64,000 nucleotides of DNA from Diphasiastrum complanatum (GCA_029204225.1 CM055100.1:18239595-18303594), one strand, 5' to 3'; positions 1 through 9,599 are shown, counted from the first letter of the stretch. Translations and numbers: made by a program. Notes: generated by a model not told the origin, from the letters alone.

Positions 1-538
1 AAAAGTTGAGAATAGGTATGGGAGCAAGGAAATTCACTGTAGGAAGGCTTGGTCCAAAGTTTGAAGGAAGTGAGGGCAGATTTGAATTCAATAGTTTGAA
101 GTAAGGGCAGATTTGAATTCAATAGAAGCAGATTGGTCACAAATGTTACAAATATCCTAGGAGAATAGCTCAAGTTGTGATGCGCTATCCTCATCAAGAT
201 CATCAACAAAGACAAGTGGATGTGGAGATAAAGGTCCATCAAGGATAGGCGAGGTGTCAAACTTAGTAGAAGCAGTAACATTTTCTTTTTCTAGACATTC
301 AAAAACATTAAACCATTTTTTTTACGGTTCTTTCTTCTCTCTCTCTAGGCACTGGCTGAATGGCTAGTTACTACTAGGCCCTATCAAGTACTTAATCTTG
401 TAAATATTGTATAATTAAGTAATTAAGGGAGAAAGCAGTTGCTTGGTTGGTGAGCAATTCTTTGTATGTTGTCTCGAAGTACTAGGTTAAGGACTATGGT
501 GATTGCATCTATATGTATTGTCAATTTTGTTAACTTGG
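1..538 (+). repeat. probable LTR/5' end of a retrotransposon
   Basis: Noncoding, AT-rich sequence lying directly upstream of a tRNA-Met type primer-binding site at 539-551. A small direct repeat (gaagtgagggcagatttg / gaagtaagggcagatttg) occurs near 66-115. By position this should be the 3' part of a 5' LTR, but I cannot place its left end in this window and the usual terminal CA is not clear. The LTR call is an inference from the primer site alone. Confidence 0.4.
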
Positions 539-551
539 TGGTATCAGAGCC
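539..551 (+). promoter_or_regulatory. retrotransposon primer-binding site (initiator tRNA-Met)
   Basis: TGGTATCAGAGCC is complementary to the 3' end of plant initiator tRNA-Met, the usual primer for minus-strand synthesis in plant copia elements. It marks a 5' LTR to its left and an internal region to its right. Confidence 0.7.
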
Positions 552-1690
552 TTGTGCTAGCAATTACCGGACAAGGATAAAGGGCAGATTTAAGAAAAAT
601 CTGATCGGTGTCAATTTAAATGGACTTTGGAAAAGCAAAGAAACTCCGTTTGGAAGCCGTGGAGTGCAAAACTCAACGTTTAAGAAGTTCGTTTGATTGC
701 TCTTGGATAGAGAAAAGTTTTCTATCACACTAGTGACAGAGAATTCTTGTTGAATTCTGAGTTTTGGATTGTTGAGAATCTGAGTTTTTTGGTGAGAAGA
801 ATTATCAAGAAGTAAAACAGTGTCTGCCGTTGGAACTTGCTCATTTCTTCACCGATTAGTGAGCCGATTGATCCAGTAAATCATTGGCTACGGGGCCACC
901 TTTGTGAAGAAGGAAGGTGGAAGAAACAATCATTAAAGAGCAGGTCAAACAGACCACATAGTTGGCTATTTTTTTGGCCAAGGATTTTCTCATAGAAAAA
1001 TGCGGATAACGCTTTTGGAAGTTGTAAAGTGTTGATGGAGGGCGGCCATGGCAGTTTAAGCTTGCCACAAAAGGAGGTGTGAGCAGCTGAAGAGGGCGGC
1101 GCTATGCCTGGAGCTTCAAAGATAGAGAGGTTGCAACCCTCCGTGCACTGAACCAAAGCTACTCCTTTGTGTGAAAAGGTGTTGAGCGGTCGCATGAAAC
1201 GTTTAAGTGCCCAAAACGAAGGTCATTCATCAAATCTTTGTCAAACACGAACAATGGTAGGGATGTGAAAAAGTGTGAGCCATTGGATCAAGCATAACCA
1301 CTAGATTGGTTCAAAGGAAACTCTTGAAATGTTGAAAGCCATTTCTTAAGGTCCTTTCATTAAAAAAAAAATTCATACTGAAATGCATTGAAGGGGCCCA
1401 ACTAGTGAAAGTAGTTTAGAAGGCCAGTGGGCTTCACTATGAAGATTTAGTTCAAAAATTGCTTTGATCTAAGGCTTTTTTGGACCTATTTACTCACATT
1501 TTGCGCTATAGCTATTGGAATTGACCCAAATGAAAGACACCCGAACTGTACTGCTTGGTCATGTGATTCTAATTTCATACACTTGTTAATATGAATTGAA
1601 TGATTACGAATATACAAAATGATCAAAGTATAATGGATGTCTAACACTTATTTGGCTATGCTTAGCAAACCTTGAGATTCTTAATTAAAC
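552..1690 (+). other. retroelement leader or decayed internal region, no recognisable gene
   Basis: Sequence downstream of the primer site. Open frames of 70-100 codons exist on both strands (for example 856-1195 on the minus strand) but none shows a gag, protease or other known motif, and they overlap one another. Several plus-strand stops interrupt every frame. Best read as leader or decayed gag of the element primed at 539. Confidence 0.35.
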
Positions 1691-1697
1691 ATCGCCC

Positions 1698-2168
1698 TCA
1701 TCCTGGAAAAAAAATAAACACCATGTTTACAAAGGGTCTTTTTTGGATTTGGAACAGTTCCTCATTTTGGGCTTTTAATATTTCACTAATTTGTCGTTGT
1801 TGCCATTCCTTTTTATCCAACTTCTTAATACTAGTATGATTTGCTGGTTCTTTTGATATGATCGTCATCAATAGTATTGATGACTTATCTTTGATTGGGT
1901 TCAGAATAAATTCAAATTTTATCAATTGTGATAGATGCCATGATTTTCCATTATTATTTTTTTGGAAAGACCTCAATATATGAACTAAGTGGTAAGTCCT
2001 TGTACACATAATCTTATGCATCTTTAAGCTCACCTCATCATTCTCTATAGTTTCTATCACATATTCTCGTGCCACATTAGAAGTGTTAGTGTGAGTATTG
2101 GGTAACCTACTAGATGTTTTAAGCATCGCATTAGTCTCGAACTCTGAGGATTTTTTGGCCACGATCAT
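1698..2168 (-). CDS. hypothetical protein, orphan ORF
   Basis: Open frame of about 156 codons from the first ATG (complement of 2166-2168); it stays open a few codons further upstream without an ATG. The predicted protein is basic and polar, with a Lys/Gln/Glu-rich C-terminal third (KKEWQQRQISEILKAQNEEL) that could form a short helix or coiled coil. I recognise no family, signal peptide or membrane segment. It sits between retroelement leader sequence and the PCC13-62 fragment and is AT-rich like its surroundings. It may be a chance ORF or a piece of a transposon protein. Confidence 0.2.
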   Translation of the reverse strand: MIVAKKSSEFETNAMLKTSSRLPNTHTNTSNVAREYVIETIENDEVSLKMHKIMCTRTYHLVHILRSFQKNNNGKSWHLSQLIKFEFILNPIKDKSSILLMTIISKEPANHTSIKKLDKKEWQQRQISEILKAQNEELFQIQKRPFVNMVFIFFPG

Positions 2169-2597
2169 GGCTCTCTTTCTCCATATCAAAGCCTTGGCAA
2201 AGCGTGGTGCTCCTCATGAAGGATTTGTCCTTCGAATTTGGATGTAGTAGAAGCAAGGAATATTGCAACTTCCAAATCTATGAAATCGGATTCAATGAAA
2301 GTTGTTCGAGATAAACTGTATATCACAAAAATAATATTGGCAATCGATATCTTAATTCATAAAATGCTTCAAATACCAACGTAACAACATCAAGAGAAAT
2401 ATGACGTGGAAAAATGTGCTTCGATATATATAGAGCAGAAAACAAGCTAATTGAATGAAACACAACAATTGAGTACAAGATTTGAAATAATCTGCTACTT
2501 TTGCGCCTCTAGTGCCATAAACTGCAGTCTTTTGCAACCCAATTTATTCTGTGTAGATCTGCAGATAAGCTTGAAAGAAAGGAAACATCTACTAGTC

Positions 2598-2972
2598 CTA
2601 ATTTAGGTAGTAGCGAGCAATATCTCCGTTGCCACCTTTGGGATAGAATCCACCAGGCTTGGATGCATTCCCAGTGCCATAAACGATGCTCAAGATCTGC
2701 TCAGGAGTGCGACTGTATGCAACCCACCTTGTATCTGCCGACAGAATGCTGCCATGTACTCCTGGAGCTGCAGTTTGAGGGGCATGCACAGTGAGACCCA
2801 GATCGTCGATGCCGCTTGCTTTGTCCAGACGATTCCGCAATTTTGAGAGCGCGTTGGTGAAATCTCCCACAGTGTAGGAATATGGGGTAACTTTCTCATC
2901 CTTCTTCTCGTAGAGCAGACTGCGGATGATGGCGTCTTGTCCAGCTTCTACCCCCAGAAGGCCTGCAATCAG
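2598..2972 (-). other. exon 3 (last exon) of the PCC13-62-like gene
   Basis: Encodes the C-terminal ferritin-like helices of the family: GLLGVEAGQDA, a VGDFTNALSKLRNRLD helix, YSRTPEQIL and GGFYPKGGNGDIARYY, ending at TAA. Its acceptor is CTGCAG at 2978-2973. No frameshift or internal stop is visible in this exon. Confidence 0.75.
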
Positions 2973-3211
2973 CTGCAGTATACCATATTTTCGCACCCAT
3001 TCATGAAGTAGTTTTGCATTAGCAATTTGTATAAAATATAAATACATGATATTCAAACCCCTAGTTCTGAACAAATTGAAAATACAAATGGAAATCCAGC
3101 AAAGGTATCGTAGTGTGTGTGACATGTAAAACGTCAATTCAGATCAATATGAGAATGGAATCGAAAATCAAGTAAAAGATTGGGCTTGATCGTTTGGGCC
3201 GGGTAGACTAC

Positions 3212-3443
3212 CCGTTTGGAGGTGCGTCCGACTAGATTCGGATTTGCACCCACGTAGCCAGTGAGACCCACGTATGGGATGGCGTAGCTAGCAAGGAGAA
3301 AGTTGAGGCTGTTGACATATGGATTGAATGGTGGATTCAAATCCTGTCCAAAAGCAGAGTCGAAAATCTTAGCCCACACTTCGACGCTCAGATTCAGAGG
3401 AGGCCGTGAAATCGCAGCATCTGTTACAGTCGCCCTGATTGCC
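3212..3443 (-). other. exon 2 of the PCC13-62-like gene
   Basis: Coding block bounded by a TGCAG acceptor on its right and a GTAGTC donor on its left (minus-strand reading). It carries the family's PPFNPYVNS and PYVGLTGYVGAN core. The donor is phase-compatible with exon 3. Longer reading through 3134 is intron read-through. Confidence 0.7.
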
Positions 3444-3834
3444 CTGCATATTTATTAGCTTCTTTCTGGATTATATTGACCGTAAGATAGATATAACAGT
3501 AATATCGACGTTTGATTTCTCAAAAGATTTTTGATGATCACAGTCCAAGTGATTTCTGTGGCTCAAGCAAACGGGTGGGTTTGAGTTCTCAAAAGCTTTG
3601 TAATAAATATCATACAGTCTAGACTGTATATGATTATTTTAGCTCAAGCAGCAAATACCTGATATTGTGACGGAAGACAGGCAGAGATAAATTTGTTTTG
3701 TTTTCTGGGTAGCGAAAACATCATGCAAATACCTTCCTGGATTCCCAGCTGGGCTACAACGTCTCTGGTGAACTTATCTAGTTGAGCCTTCTCTACTCCC
3801 ACTGGAGAAGGGCCACCTCTTGGGAGCTCTGGTG

Positions 3835-4993
3835 CTATTTATATGGAGCAGCCTCCAGGTTTTGTGAAGGAAGGTGATGAATCAAAAGTTTGTCTTCTGA
3901 AGGAAGGTGATGAATCAAAAGTTTGTCTTCTGTTCAAAAGTCTGTATGGACTGAAACAGCCACCAAGGTCTTGGTATGCAAGGCTCAATTCCTATCTCAT
4001 ATTTATAAGTTTGTAGATAACTTTGTATTTATTCTTCTCATCTATGTAGATGTTATCATTCTTTGTGGAAACAATGAGAAGTTAGTTGAAGAAACTAAGC
4101 ATGCACTTGGTACTGAGTTTAAGATGCAAGACTTAGGAGTTCTTCACTATATTCTAGGCCTTGAAATAGATTTTTGGAAAGGTCATGCATTTATAAGCCA
4201 GAGTAGATATAAACTTTCCATGCTCAAGAAATTCCTTTTGGAGAACTATAAAGGCATAAATACACCTATGGAGCACATTGTAAAAGTTCCTATTAAAGAT
4301 GATGAAAAATCCTTTGAAGACATCACTCTTTATAGGAGCCTTATTGGCTCACTTATTTGGTTAATAGTGACTAGGCCTGATCTAAGCTTTTGTGTTCATA
4401 AACTAAGTCAACACAAGCAGGATCCAAAGTTATACCATTGGAAGTTGGCTAAAAGAGTCTTGAGGTATATATCTTCTACCTTGGATTATGGACTATACTA
4501 TGAAGGAGAATATCTGACTTTGATTGCTTTTCCAGATTCAGATTTTGCAGGGGACAGGTTGGATAGAAAATCCACAAGTGCTTACAATATATTTCTTGGA
4601 GGAAATTTGGTTGCTTGGCTATCAAAGAAGCAGGCAACTATTTCCTTATCATCCTATGAAGCTGAATACAAATCTCTTACAACCACAACAAAGGAGGTTT
4701 TATGGATCAAAAGGCTACTTTTGGAGCTAAAGAGTTATGCAGATGAAGATTTATCAATTATCAAGAATGATAACATTTCTGCTCAGGCTCTTGCAAAAAA
4801 TACAGTCTTTCATGCAAGGAGCAAACATATTGAAGTGGCTCATCATTTTGTAAGAGAAAAAGTCATTGGGAGAGAGATCTCATTGGAGCATGCTTCATCT
4901 TCATATTGTGTTGCAGATCTTCTCAAGAATGTATTTATGAAGATGAGGTCTAACCTTGGCCTAATTTCGAAGTCTATGTTGATAGGAACATAA
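3835..4993 (+). pseudogene. Ty1/copia reverse transcriptase - RNase H fragment
   Basis: C-terminal half of a copia polyprotein. It begins with IYMEQPPGFVKEGDESK (RT), passes LYGLKQPPRSWYARLNSYL, then shifts frame into an open stretch 3923-4993. That stretch holds LLIYVDVIIL (where copia normally has YVDD), VLHYILGLEI, the RT thumb and a complete RNase H block (FPDSDFAGD, KSTSAYNIFLGGNLVAWLSK, SSYEAEYKSL, ARSKHIEVAHHFVREKV). The second catalytic Asp of YVDD is Val and an 11-codon segment is duplicated (3866-3898 and 3899-3931), so the enzyme is dead. Gag, protease and integrase are absent; the 5' junction lies against the PCC13-62 exon. A polypurine tract and LTR follow at once. Confidence 0.88.
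3866..3931 (+). repeat. 33-bp tandem duplication within RT
   Basis: Two identical adjacent copies of a 33-bp unit starting GAAGGAAGGTGATGAATC. The length is a multiple of three, so the reading frame is kept across it. Typical of replication slippage in a decaying element. Confidence 0.9.
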
Positions 4994-4995
4994 AT

Positions 4996-5007
4996 TTTAA
5001 GGAGGAG
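4996..5007 (+). promoter_or_regulatory. copia polypurine tract
   Basis: TTAAGGAGGAG directly before the TG that opens the LTR at 5008; plus-strand primer site of the element whose RT/RNase H ends at 4993. The same tract and LTR start recur near 63496-63507. Confidence 0.65.
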
Positions 5008-5242
5008 TGTGGTATTAAAATATTATCTTCCTATCTCGAGTTTGGGGTCATGTCCATGGTGATTTCCACTAAAATTCATGTTGTACATAAAAGGAGCGTG
5101 AATTGAGCACATATCCTTCTAGTGTAGTTCGGATTTGAGTTAGATAGGTTCATTTATGATGACATGCAGATGTTTAGATAGCATGCAAAGTTTTATTGTA
5201 TGCATGCAAGCCACATGCAATTAGTGCATGCAACATGCAAAG
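5008..5242 (+). repeat. copia 3' LTR (truncated)
   Basis: Starts TGTGGTATTAAAATATTATC after the polypurine tract. Its first roughly 230 bp match the LTR at 63507-63740 almost base for base, after which the two diverge, so this copy is cut at about 5242 where minus-strand copia integrase sequence begins. The end of the shared part is rich in CATGCA motifs. Confidence 0.8.
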
Positions 5243-5254
5243 AGAAGAAGATGA

Positions 5255-6100
5255 AAAGCTGTAGGAGTATTTAATGAATGGTGTGCGTGACATCTTGCCT
5301 TTCAACCATGCATCATAGGTGGTCAAACTAGTTGCATTCGATATGCTGGCCCCTGTTATGGCTCCATGATGGCTTGCCTGGTAAAGTGCCATTGAGTTCA
5401 TGTGGCAGAGTCTTCTGTGTCACAGAGTGTCTGGCGAGTCGTCATGAGTCTGAATCTAGGCGTCATCTGCAGGTAGGTGTACATTCAGATGATATAGGTT
5501 CCCTTTCCTTCTGCCTTGAGCAATGAGAGTACTGGTACTGGCATCAATCATGTTGCATGCTTCATCAGAAAACGTCACACGCATCCCTACATCTGTTGTT
5601 CTTGCTACAGAGAGCAAGTCTTGTTGCAGAGTAGGCACAAACAGAACGTCTTTGAGTTGTCTGTGTCTACCATTGGTGTTGAGCCATAGTGAACCAATAT
5701 CGTTCACTTGATGTCTAGATCCATCTCCAAGAACTATGAATCTTGAGGGATCTGCACTTCTGAAATCAGACATGATTCATCTTGATGTCACGAAGTGTGA
5801 GGTGGCTCCTGAATCTAGGATCACCTCATGTGTGTTAGATGTGATGCTGCACACATGTCTTTACAGATATAGGCGGTTGAACAATTTTGTTCTTTCTTCG
5901 TCCATTTTTGAGCTCTCGGGCTCCTCGACATAGGATGAACTATTGTTGTTCTCCTGTCTGTTCTGTGCTGACTTGTTTCTCGGGTTTTGTTTTTCTCCCT
6001 CCATTCGCGTAGCTCCTTGCCTGTTGTCGTAGGCATTTCTTCTGTGCCATCTACCCAAGAAAATAGTCTTTCACCCTTGAGTATCAAAGACGTCTTAACT
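5255..6100 (-). pseudogene. Ty1/copia gag end - protease - GAG-pre-integrase fragment
   Basis: Read on the minus strand: a hydrophilic gag tail (KNKTRETSQHRTDRR-type basic stretch, about 5870-6060), then VILDSGATSHFV with the aspartic protease DSG active site at about 5801-5815, then FIVLGDGSRHQVNDIGSLWL, VLFVPTLQQDLLSVARTTD and RRKGNLYHLNV, the GAG-pre-integrase HRRLCHMNS and the integrase start LKGKMSRTPF. A stop lies just after DSGATSHFVTSR and another before HRRLCHMNS. The integrase core, RT and RNase H are missing at the left junction. It belongs to the element whose primer site is at 6279-6291. Confidence 0.82.
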
Positions 6101-6278
6101 TTTCAGGCTAGAAAGTTAGTCCTGAAGAATCAAATATTGTGCAGATCTTGCTCTGCATGCTGCTGATTGAAGCCATTGCTTCTTGGAGTCTTTTCTCTTG
6201 TTGACGGTTGTTAGTTTGAATGTTGGGCCTCCTGGATCTGCTAGCTTCTTGGCTATGTCAAAATATGACAAGATGACC

Positions 6279-6291
6279 GGCTCTGATACCA
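6279..6291 (-). promoter_or_regulatory. copia primer-binding site (initiator tRNA-Met)
   Basis: Minus-strand TGGTATCAGAGCC (plus GGCTCTGATACCA). It separates the LTR on the right from the gag/protease remnant on the left. Confidence 0.85.
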
Positions 6292-6292
6292 C

Positions 6293-6965
6293 TGATGAGA
6301 ATCAGAATCGGATTTGGATTTCGCAATCGTGAAGCTTTCGCGAAGGAACCACGATCCTCTTTCGACTCGGATGGAATTTAGATGCGATCGTTGGACACTG
6401 CCAGCTGAATCACTCCTACAATCCTCTAGAATGTAGTCAAGCACTGCTGATCTACATTTATAAAATTAATGCAGCATTCAAAATAGTTTCAACCAAGGTG
6501 CGAAATTAAAATGAACATGAGGACTCAGACACACGATTAACAGCAGAAGCATTTGCATTCGAGATCAGACACAACAAGAAAAATCATCTATATTGATCTT
6601 CCTCTTATTTCCTCAAGAACTGCATGCAAATCCATGCAGTGTGTTGGCGTGAGAGAAACACAGTTCTCTCACAAGTAATCGTCTCGCTTTACTAGCGGAC
6701 AGTTGGATCTCTATGGATCCTGATCACAGAGCTCATCTTGCACGCATGCGGACTTGTTGTTTGTATTTTGTCTTGATTGCTTACTAGCATTAGACTACTA
6801 TGTTACACTGTATGTGTATTCTATTGATCTATATGTCAAGTATCATCCAGTAAGTATGGTCGCTCTATGTAAATCTGAGATTAGAGTGATTAAGCATCTA
6901 CAACTAATCAGGGAATTACAAGAGTGGTAGATTAGCCACGACCTAAAATGTATCTGCTGACGTCA
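6293..6965 (-). repeat. copia 5' LTR
   Basis: On the minus strand the LTR would open TGACGTCAGCAGATACATTT near 6965 and close TCTCATCA next to the primer site. The right end is my inference from the TG...CA rule; no second copy is present to confirm it. TGACGTCA at 6958-6965 is a perfect bZIP/CRE-type palindrome. No coding potential. Confidence 0.5.
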
Positions 6966-7093
6966 TACCATCAGATCAGATATATGTACTTCTGGGTACT
7001 TGCATGATCTTGTTGGTACTCTTTGGAGCATGGAAGGCAGACAGGAGAAGGTTTCGTTTCCGTCGTCGGTTTCGTTTTGGTCATTTGCCTTCT

Positions 7094-7272
7094 CTCGTAC
7101 TGGACTGCAAAAAATTCTCGTTCGTGAATCTTTTGTGTTCACGAACTGTTCATCTTTGTTTGCTTTGACTTTTGTGTTCACGAACCGTTCGTCTTCGTTT
7201 CCTTTGAGTTTCGTGTTCGTGAAACTTTTCGTGCTTCATGTCTCCTGACTTTCGTGTTCGCAAACATCTTCG
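7094..7272 (+). repeat. 39-41-bp tandem repeat, four copies plus a partial
   Basis: Units begin at 7131, 7170, 7209 and 7250 with the shared core TTTYGTGTTCRCGAA and a partial unit at about 7094. They are diverged but keep the TTCGTG/TTCACGAA core. The open frame through this block (7000-7248) is a by-product of the repeat. Confidence 0.75.
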
Positions 7273-7329
7273 TCAGGGTGAGGGTTGAAAGCTAGCAAGG
7301 CTTTGTAGTTAGAATTATTTTGTTTCTTT

Positions 7330-7482
7330 ATTCTCCCGTCGACATATTAGATTTAGGTTACCAATTTCTCTCCTCCTCTTGCTTCACATGGCATGGCTTG
7401 GGGGCTAGATTCAGGTTTGATCTAGGATTGGTTGGGCGGTTTGGCTCCATAGTCTCTCTTATTGTGTTCTCCTATCCTCATC
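7330..7482 (+). repeat. fragment related to a gypsy LTR end
   Basis: CTTGGGGGCTAGATTCAGG...GGTTGGGCGGTTTGGCTCCATAGTCTC resembles, with many differences, the gypsy LTR part at about 23315-23400. It adjoins the point where the minus-strand copia gag at 7483 is cut off. Diverged; family assignment is tentative. Confidence 0.45.
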
Positions 7483-8196
7483 TTAGGGGTAATCCTTTTG
7501 GGTCTTTACATGCTTTTGTTGTTGCTGCTGCACTTGATTCTTACCCTTGGAGTAGTCTTTCTTCTTGGTGTATAGAGCCATGGATTTGTCTTTGACAGAC
7601 ATGCTGCTAGTCTTTCTTTGCATTTCTTCTTGAAGTAGGTGACCAATTACCTTTTGAAGAGTGTGGTCAGGTTGTGTAAAGATCATCACCACAAAGTGCT
7701 CGTATGACTTTGGAAGAGAAGAAAGCAAGGTCATGACAGCATCATCATCTTGAATAGAACATCCTACAGCTGATAACTGATCCAATAAAGACTTGAAGCT
7801 GTTGATGTGAGAAGTGATGGCAGTAGAATCAGACATGCTAAGAGTAAAGAACTTTCTTCTAAGATGTAATCTAGTGGTTACATGATGAGTCTCATAGAGA
7901 TTTGATAACAAATCTAATGTGTCCTTAGAAGGTTTGCATGTGGTAACGTGGGATATTTGGGAGTCAGCCAGATTGAGTGTGATACATGCTAAGGCCTTTT
8001 GATCCTTGATCTTCTATGCCTTTGCTTGATCACCATCTTCTGGTTTCAGGTCAGCACCTTCTACTACATCCCAAAGATCTCTATCTATCAACATCCTCCG
8101 AAGTTTTAACTTCCAGATGTAGAAGTTAGAACCATTGAACTTGTCAATGATTCTAGCCTCGTTCGATAATGATGAAGAGTTACCTATATGAGACAT
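7483..8196 (-). pseudogene. Ty1/copia gag with a single in-frame stop
   Basis: Starts MSHIGNSSSLSNEARIIDKF, then FNGSNFYIWKLKLRRML (copia gag N-terminus) and, after one in-frame TAG at 8014-8016, continues in the same frame through LNLADSQISHV, LSNLYETHHVTTRLHLRRK, SHINSFKSLLDQLSAVG and LLSSLPKSYEHFV (UBN2/gag core) to a Gln/Lys-rich linker ending at TAA 7483. Length without the stop is about 237 codons. The zinc knuckle and all pol domains are missing; the left junction meets an LTR-like fragment. The primer site and LTR to the right are the expected 5' end of this element. Confidence 0.87.
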
Positions 8197-8249
8197 GTTA
8201 ACAGTAATACAAATGGAACAAACTTAATCTTTCGGTTTATATGAGCTAT

Positions 8250-8261
8250 GCTCTGATACCA
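8250..8261 (-). promoter_or_regulatory. copia primer-binding site (initiator tRNA-Met)
   Basis: Minus-strand TGGTATCAGAGC, 3 bp from the LTR end and about 55 bp before the gag start. Shorter match to initiator tRNA-Met than at 6279 and 58097. Confidence 0.8.
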
Positions 8262-8264
8262 ATT

Positions 8265-8972
8265 TGATGGGACAAGGGAGATAGAAGAACGTGAATGGAG
8301 AAGAGAGTACAAATATTGCGGAACAGCTCTCCCGTTACAATCAGCTGCTAAATGCAAAACAGTCTAATAGACCGCTTATGCTAAATGTAATCACAACTTT
8401 AAGTGTTCTAATTGCCCAACAGGATCTTAAAAATTAATTTTTACTCTCAAAAACCAAGAGTACAGTCCACCGAAGAGATTAGAAATGGTTTGTGTGTGGT
8501 ATTAGTGAGAATCAGATTCAATGTAAAGTATGGTTCTGAAATAAATGGAAGAGCAATATGATATCGCAAGTCTCCCAGGTATCAAAGATAGCCACGTCTG
8601 ATCATAAACTGAGGAGTTGTAGACATCTATGTTTTGATCAGAGTGAATGAACAAGCGCGATCAAACAGTGATAAAGTGCATTCAATCACAACAAGCATTC
8701 ATTCTATGTTATACACAGATAGAAAACAAGTTGCTGCTATATTACACTGAAGCACGAATAGCAATTACAACCAAATATTGACGGCATAACTGGGAGGCTC
8801 AAATAATATGTCTTATGGACGGAGCATCTCATGTAATTTGTGCAGGAATGATCTATTTATAGATTGCATCCATGTATTAACTACAATAAATGATTGTAAC
8901 CTAATTAGGTAAGTCGTTGTACTTGGAACTTATATGGCTTCTATGACAACTATACATAGTGTATAACAGTCA
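8265..8972 (-). repeat. copia 5' LTR
   Basis: Minus-strand LTR ending CCCATCA beside the primer site; the proposed start TGACTGTTATACAC at 8972 follows the TG...CA rule but lacks a second copy to confirm it. A TATAAATAG box at about 8850-8860 on the minus strand would be the element's promoter, correctly placed to transcribe gag. Confidence 0.55.
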
Positions 8973-9235
8973 ACCCATAGGGAATGTTGATGTGGACGAG
9001 GGCGTCACAAATTCTCTCACTTCGCTATATAAGGGAAGTGCCTTTCTCTCACTTCGCAAATTTTGGAAGTGGTTGGGAACGTTCCTCGTTCAAAGTAGAT
9101 GACCTTCGGCATTTTTTTTTCTCTCTTTGGAATTTTGCGAAAAAGGCGAAGGTGCCCTTAAAAAGATGAAGGTGTCTTTAAAACAGTTTAACTCATGAAA
9201 ATAGATGACCTTCGAGAACTTTCTCTCTCCTCGCC

Positions 9236-9430
9236 AACATTTCGCGCACAAAGTCAAAGGTATTAAATAATATTTGAACGTTTAAAGTGTCGCAAACATT
9301 TCGCGAAAAAGTCGAGGGTGTTTAAAATAGTTGCACTTTTGAACTGTCGCGAACATATCGCGAAAAAGTTGAGGGTGTTTAAAATCATTTGAACTTTTGG
9401 ACTGTCACGAAAATTTCGCGAACATTTCGC
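9236..9430 (+). repeat. 57-59-bp tandem repeat with TTTCGCGAAA palindromes
   Basis: Units open with AACATTTCGCG at 9236, 9295, 9352 (AACATATCGCG) and a partial at about 9410. Each continues AAAAAGTYGAGGGTGTTTAAA and ends CTGTCGCG. Related, more diverged pieces (TTCGC, GATGACCTTCG) lie upstream from about 9000. Noncoding. Confidence 0.75.
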
Positions 9431-9599
9431 GAAGTTGTATCGAACATAGTTCATTTTTGCAGACTGTCTCAAAAGTAATGTATTTTTGTAGACTTGTTCT
9501 AAATGCAAGTTTGTGGATGGCCAAGTCTTCAATGACTTCAAGTTATTAAAATTAACATCTGAACTTGAAATTATGACAGGATTGGTTACCCTTTGCTGG

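Larger units (their letters stand above)
2598..3834 (-). pseudogene. PCC13-62-like desiccation-related protein gene, 5'-truncated
   Basis: Minus-strand gene fragment of the plant PCC13-62 desiccation-related family (ferritin-like fold; a dehydration- and stress-induced family first described in Craterostigma). Three exon blocks are readable. Block 1 (about 3733-3834) encodes APELPRGGPSPVGVEKAQLD and ends at a GT donor after QE. Block 2 (about 3212-3443) encodes DSAFGQDLNPPFNPYVNSLN and PYVGLTGYVGANP. Block 3 (2598-2972) encodes LIAGLLGVEAGQDAIIRSLL, then SYSRTPEQIL-like (VAYSRTPEQIL) and GGFYPKGGNGDIARYYLN to the stop. The 239-bp intron between blocks 2 and 3 (GT at 3211, AG at 2973) joins exactly in frame to give KRLIAGLLG. 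Blocks 1 and 2 do not join in frame with the sites I see; the family's VGHL segment is missing. The signal peptide and first ferritin helix are absent because copia RT sequence starts at about 3835. Family call is firm; function is probably lost. Confidence 0.82.

Noticed and set aside
856-1195. Two overlapping minus-strand ORFs
   Set aside because: Different frames of the same DNA, no motif, within retroelement leader sequence.
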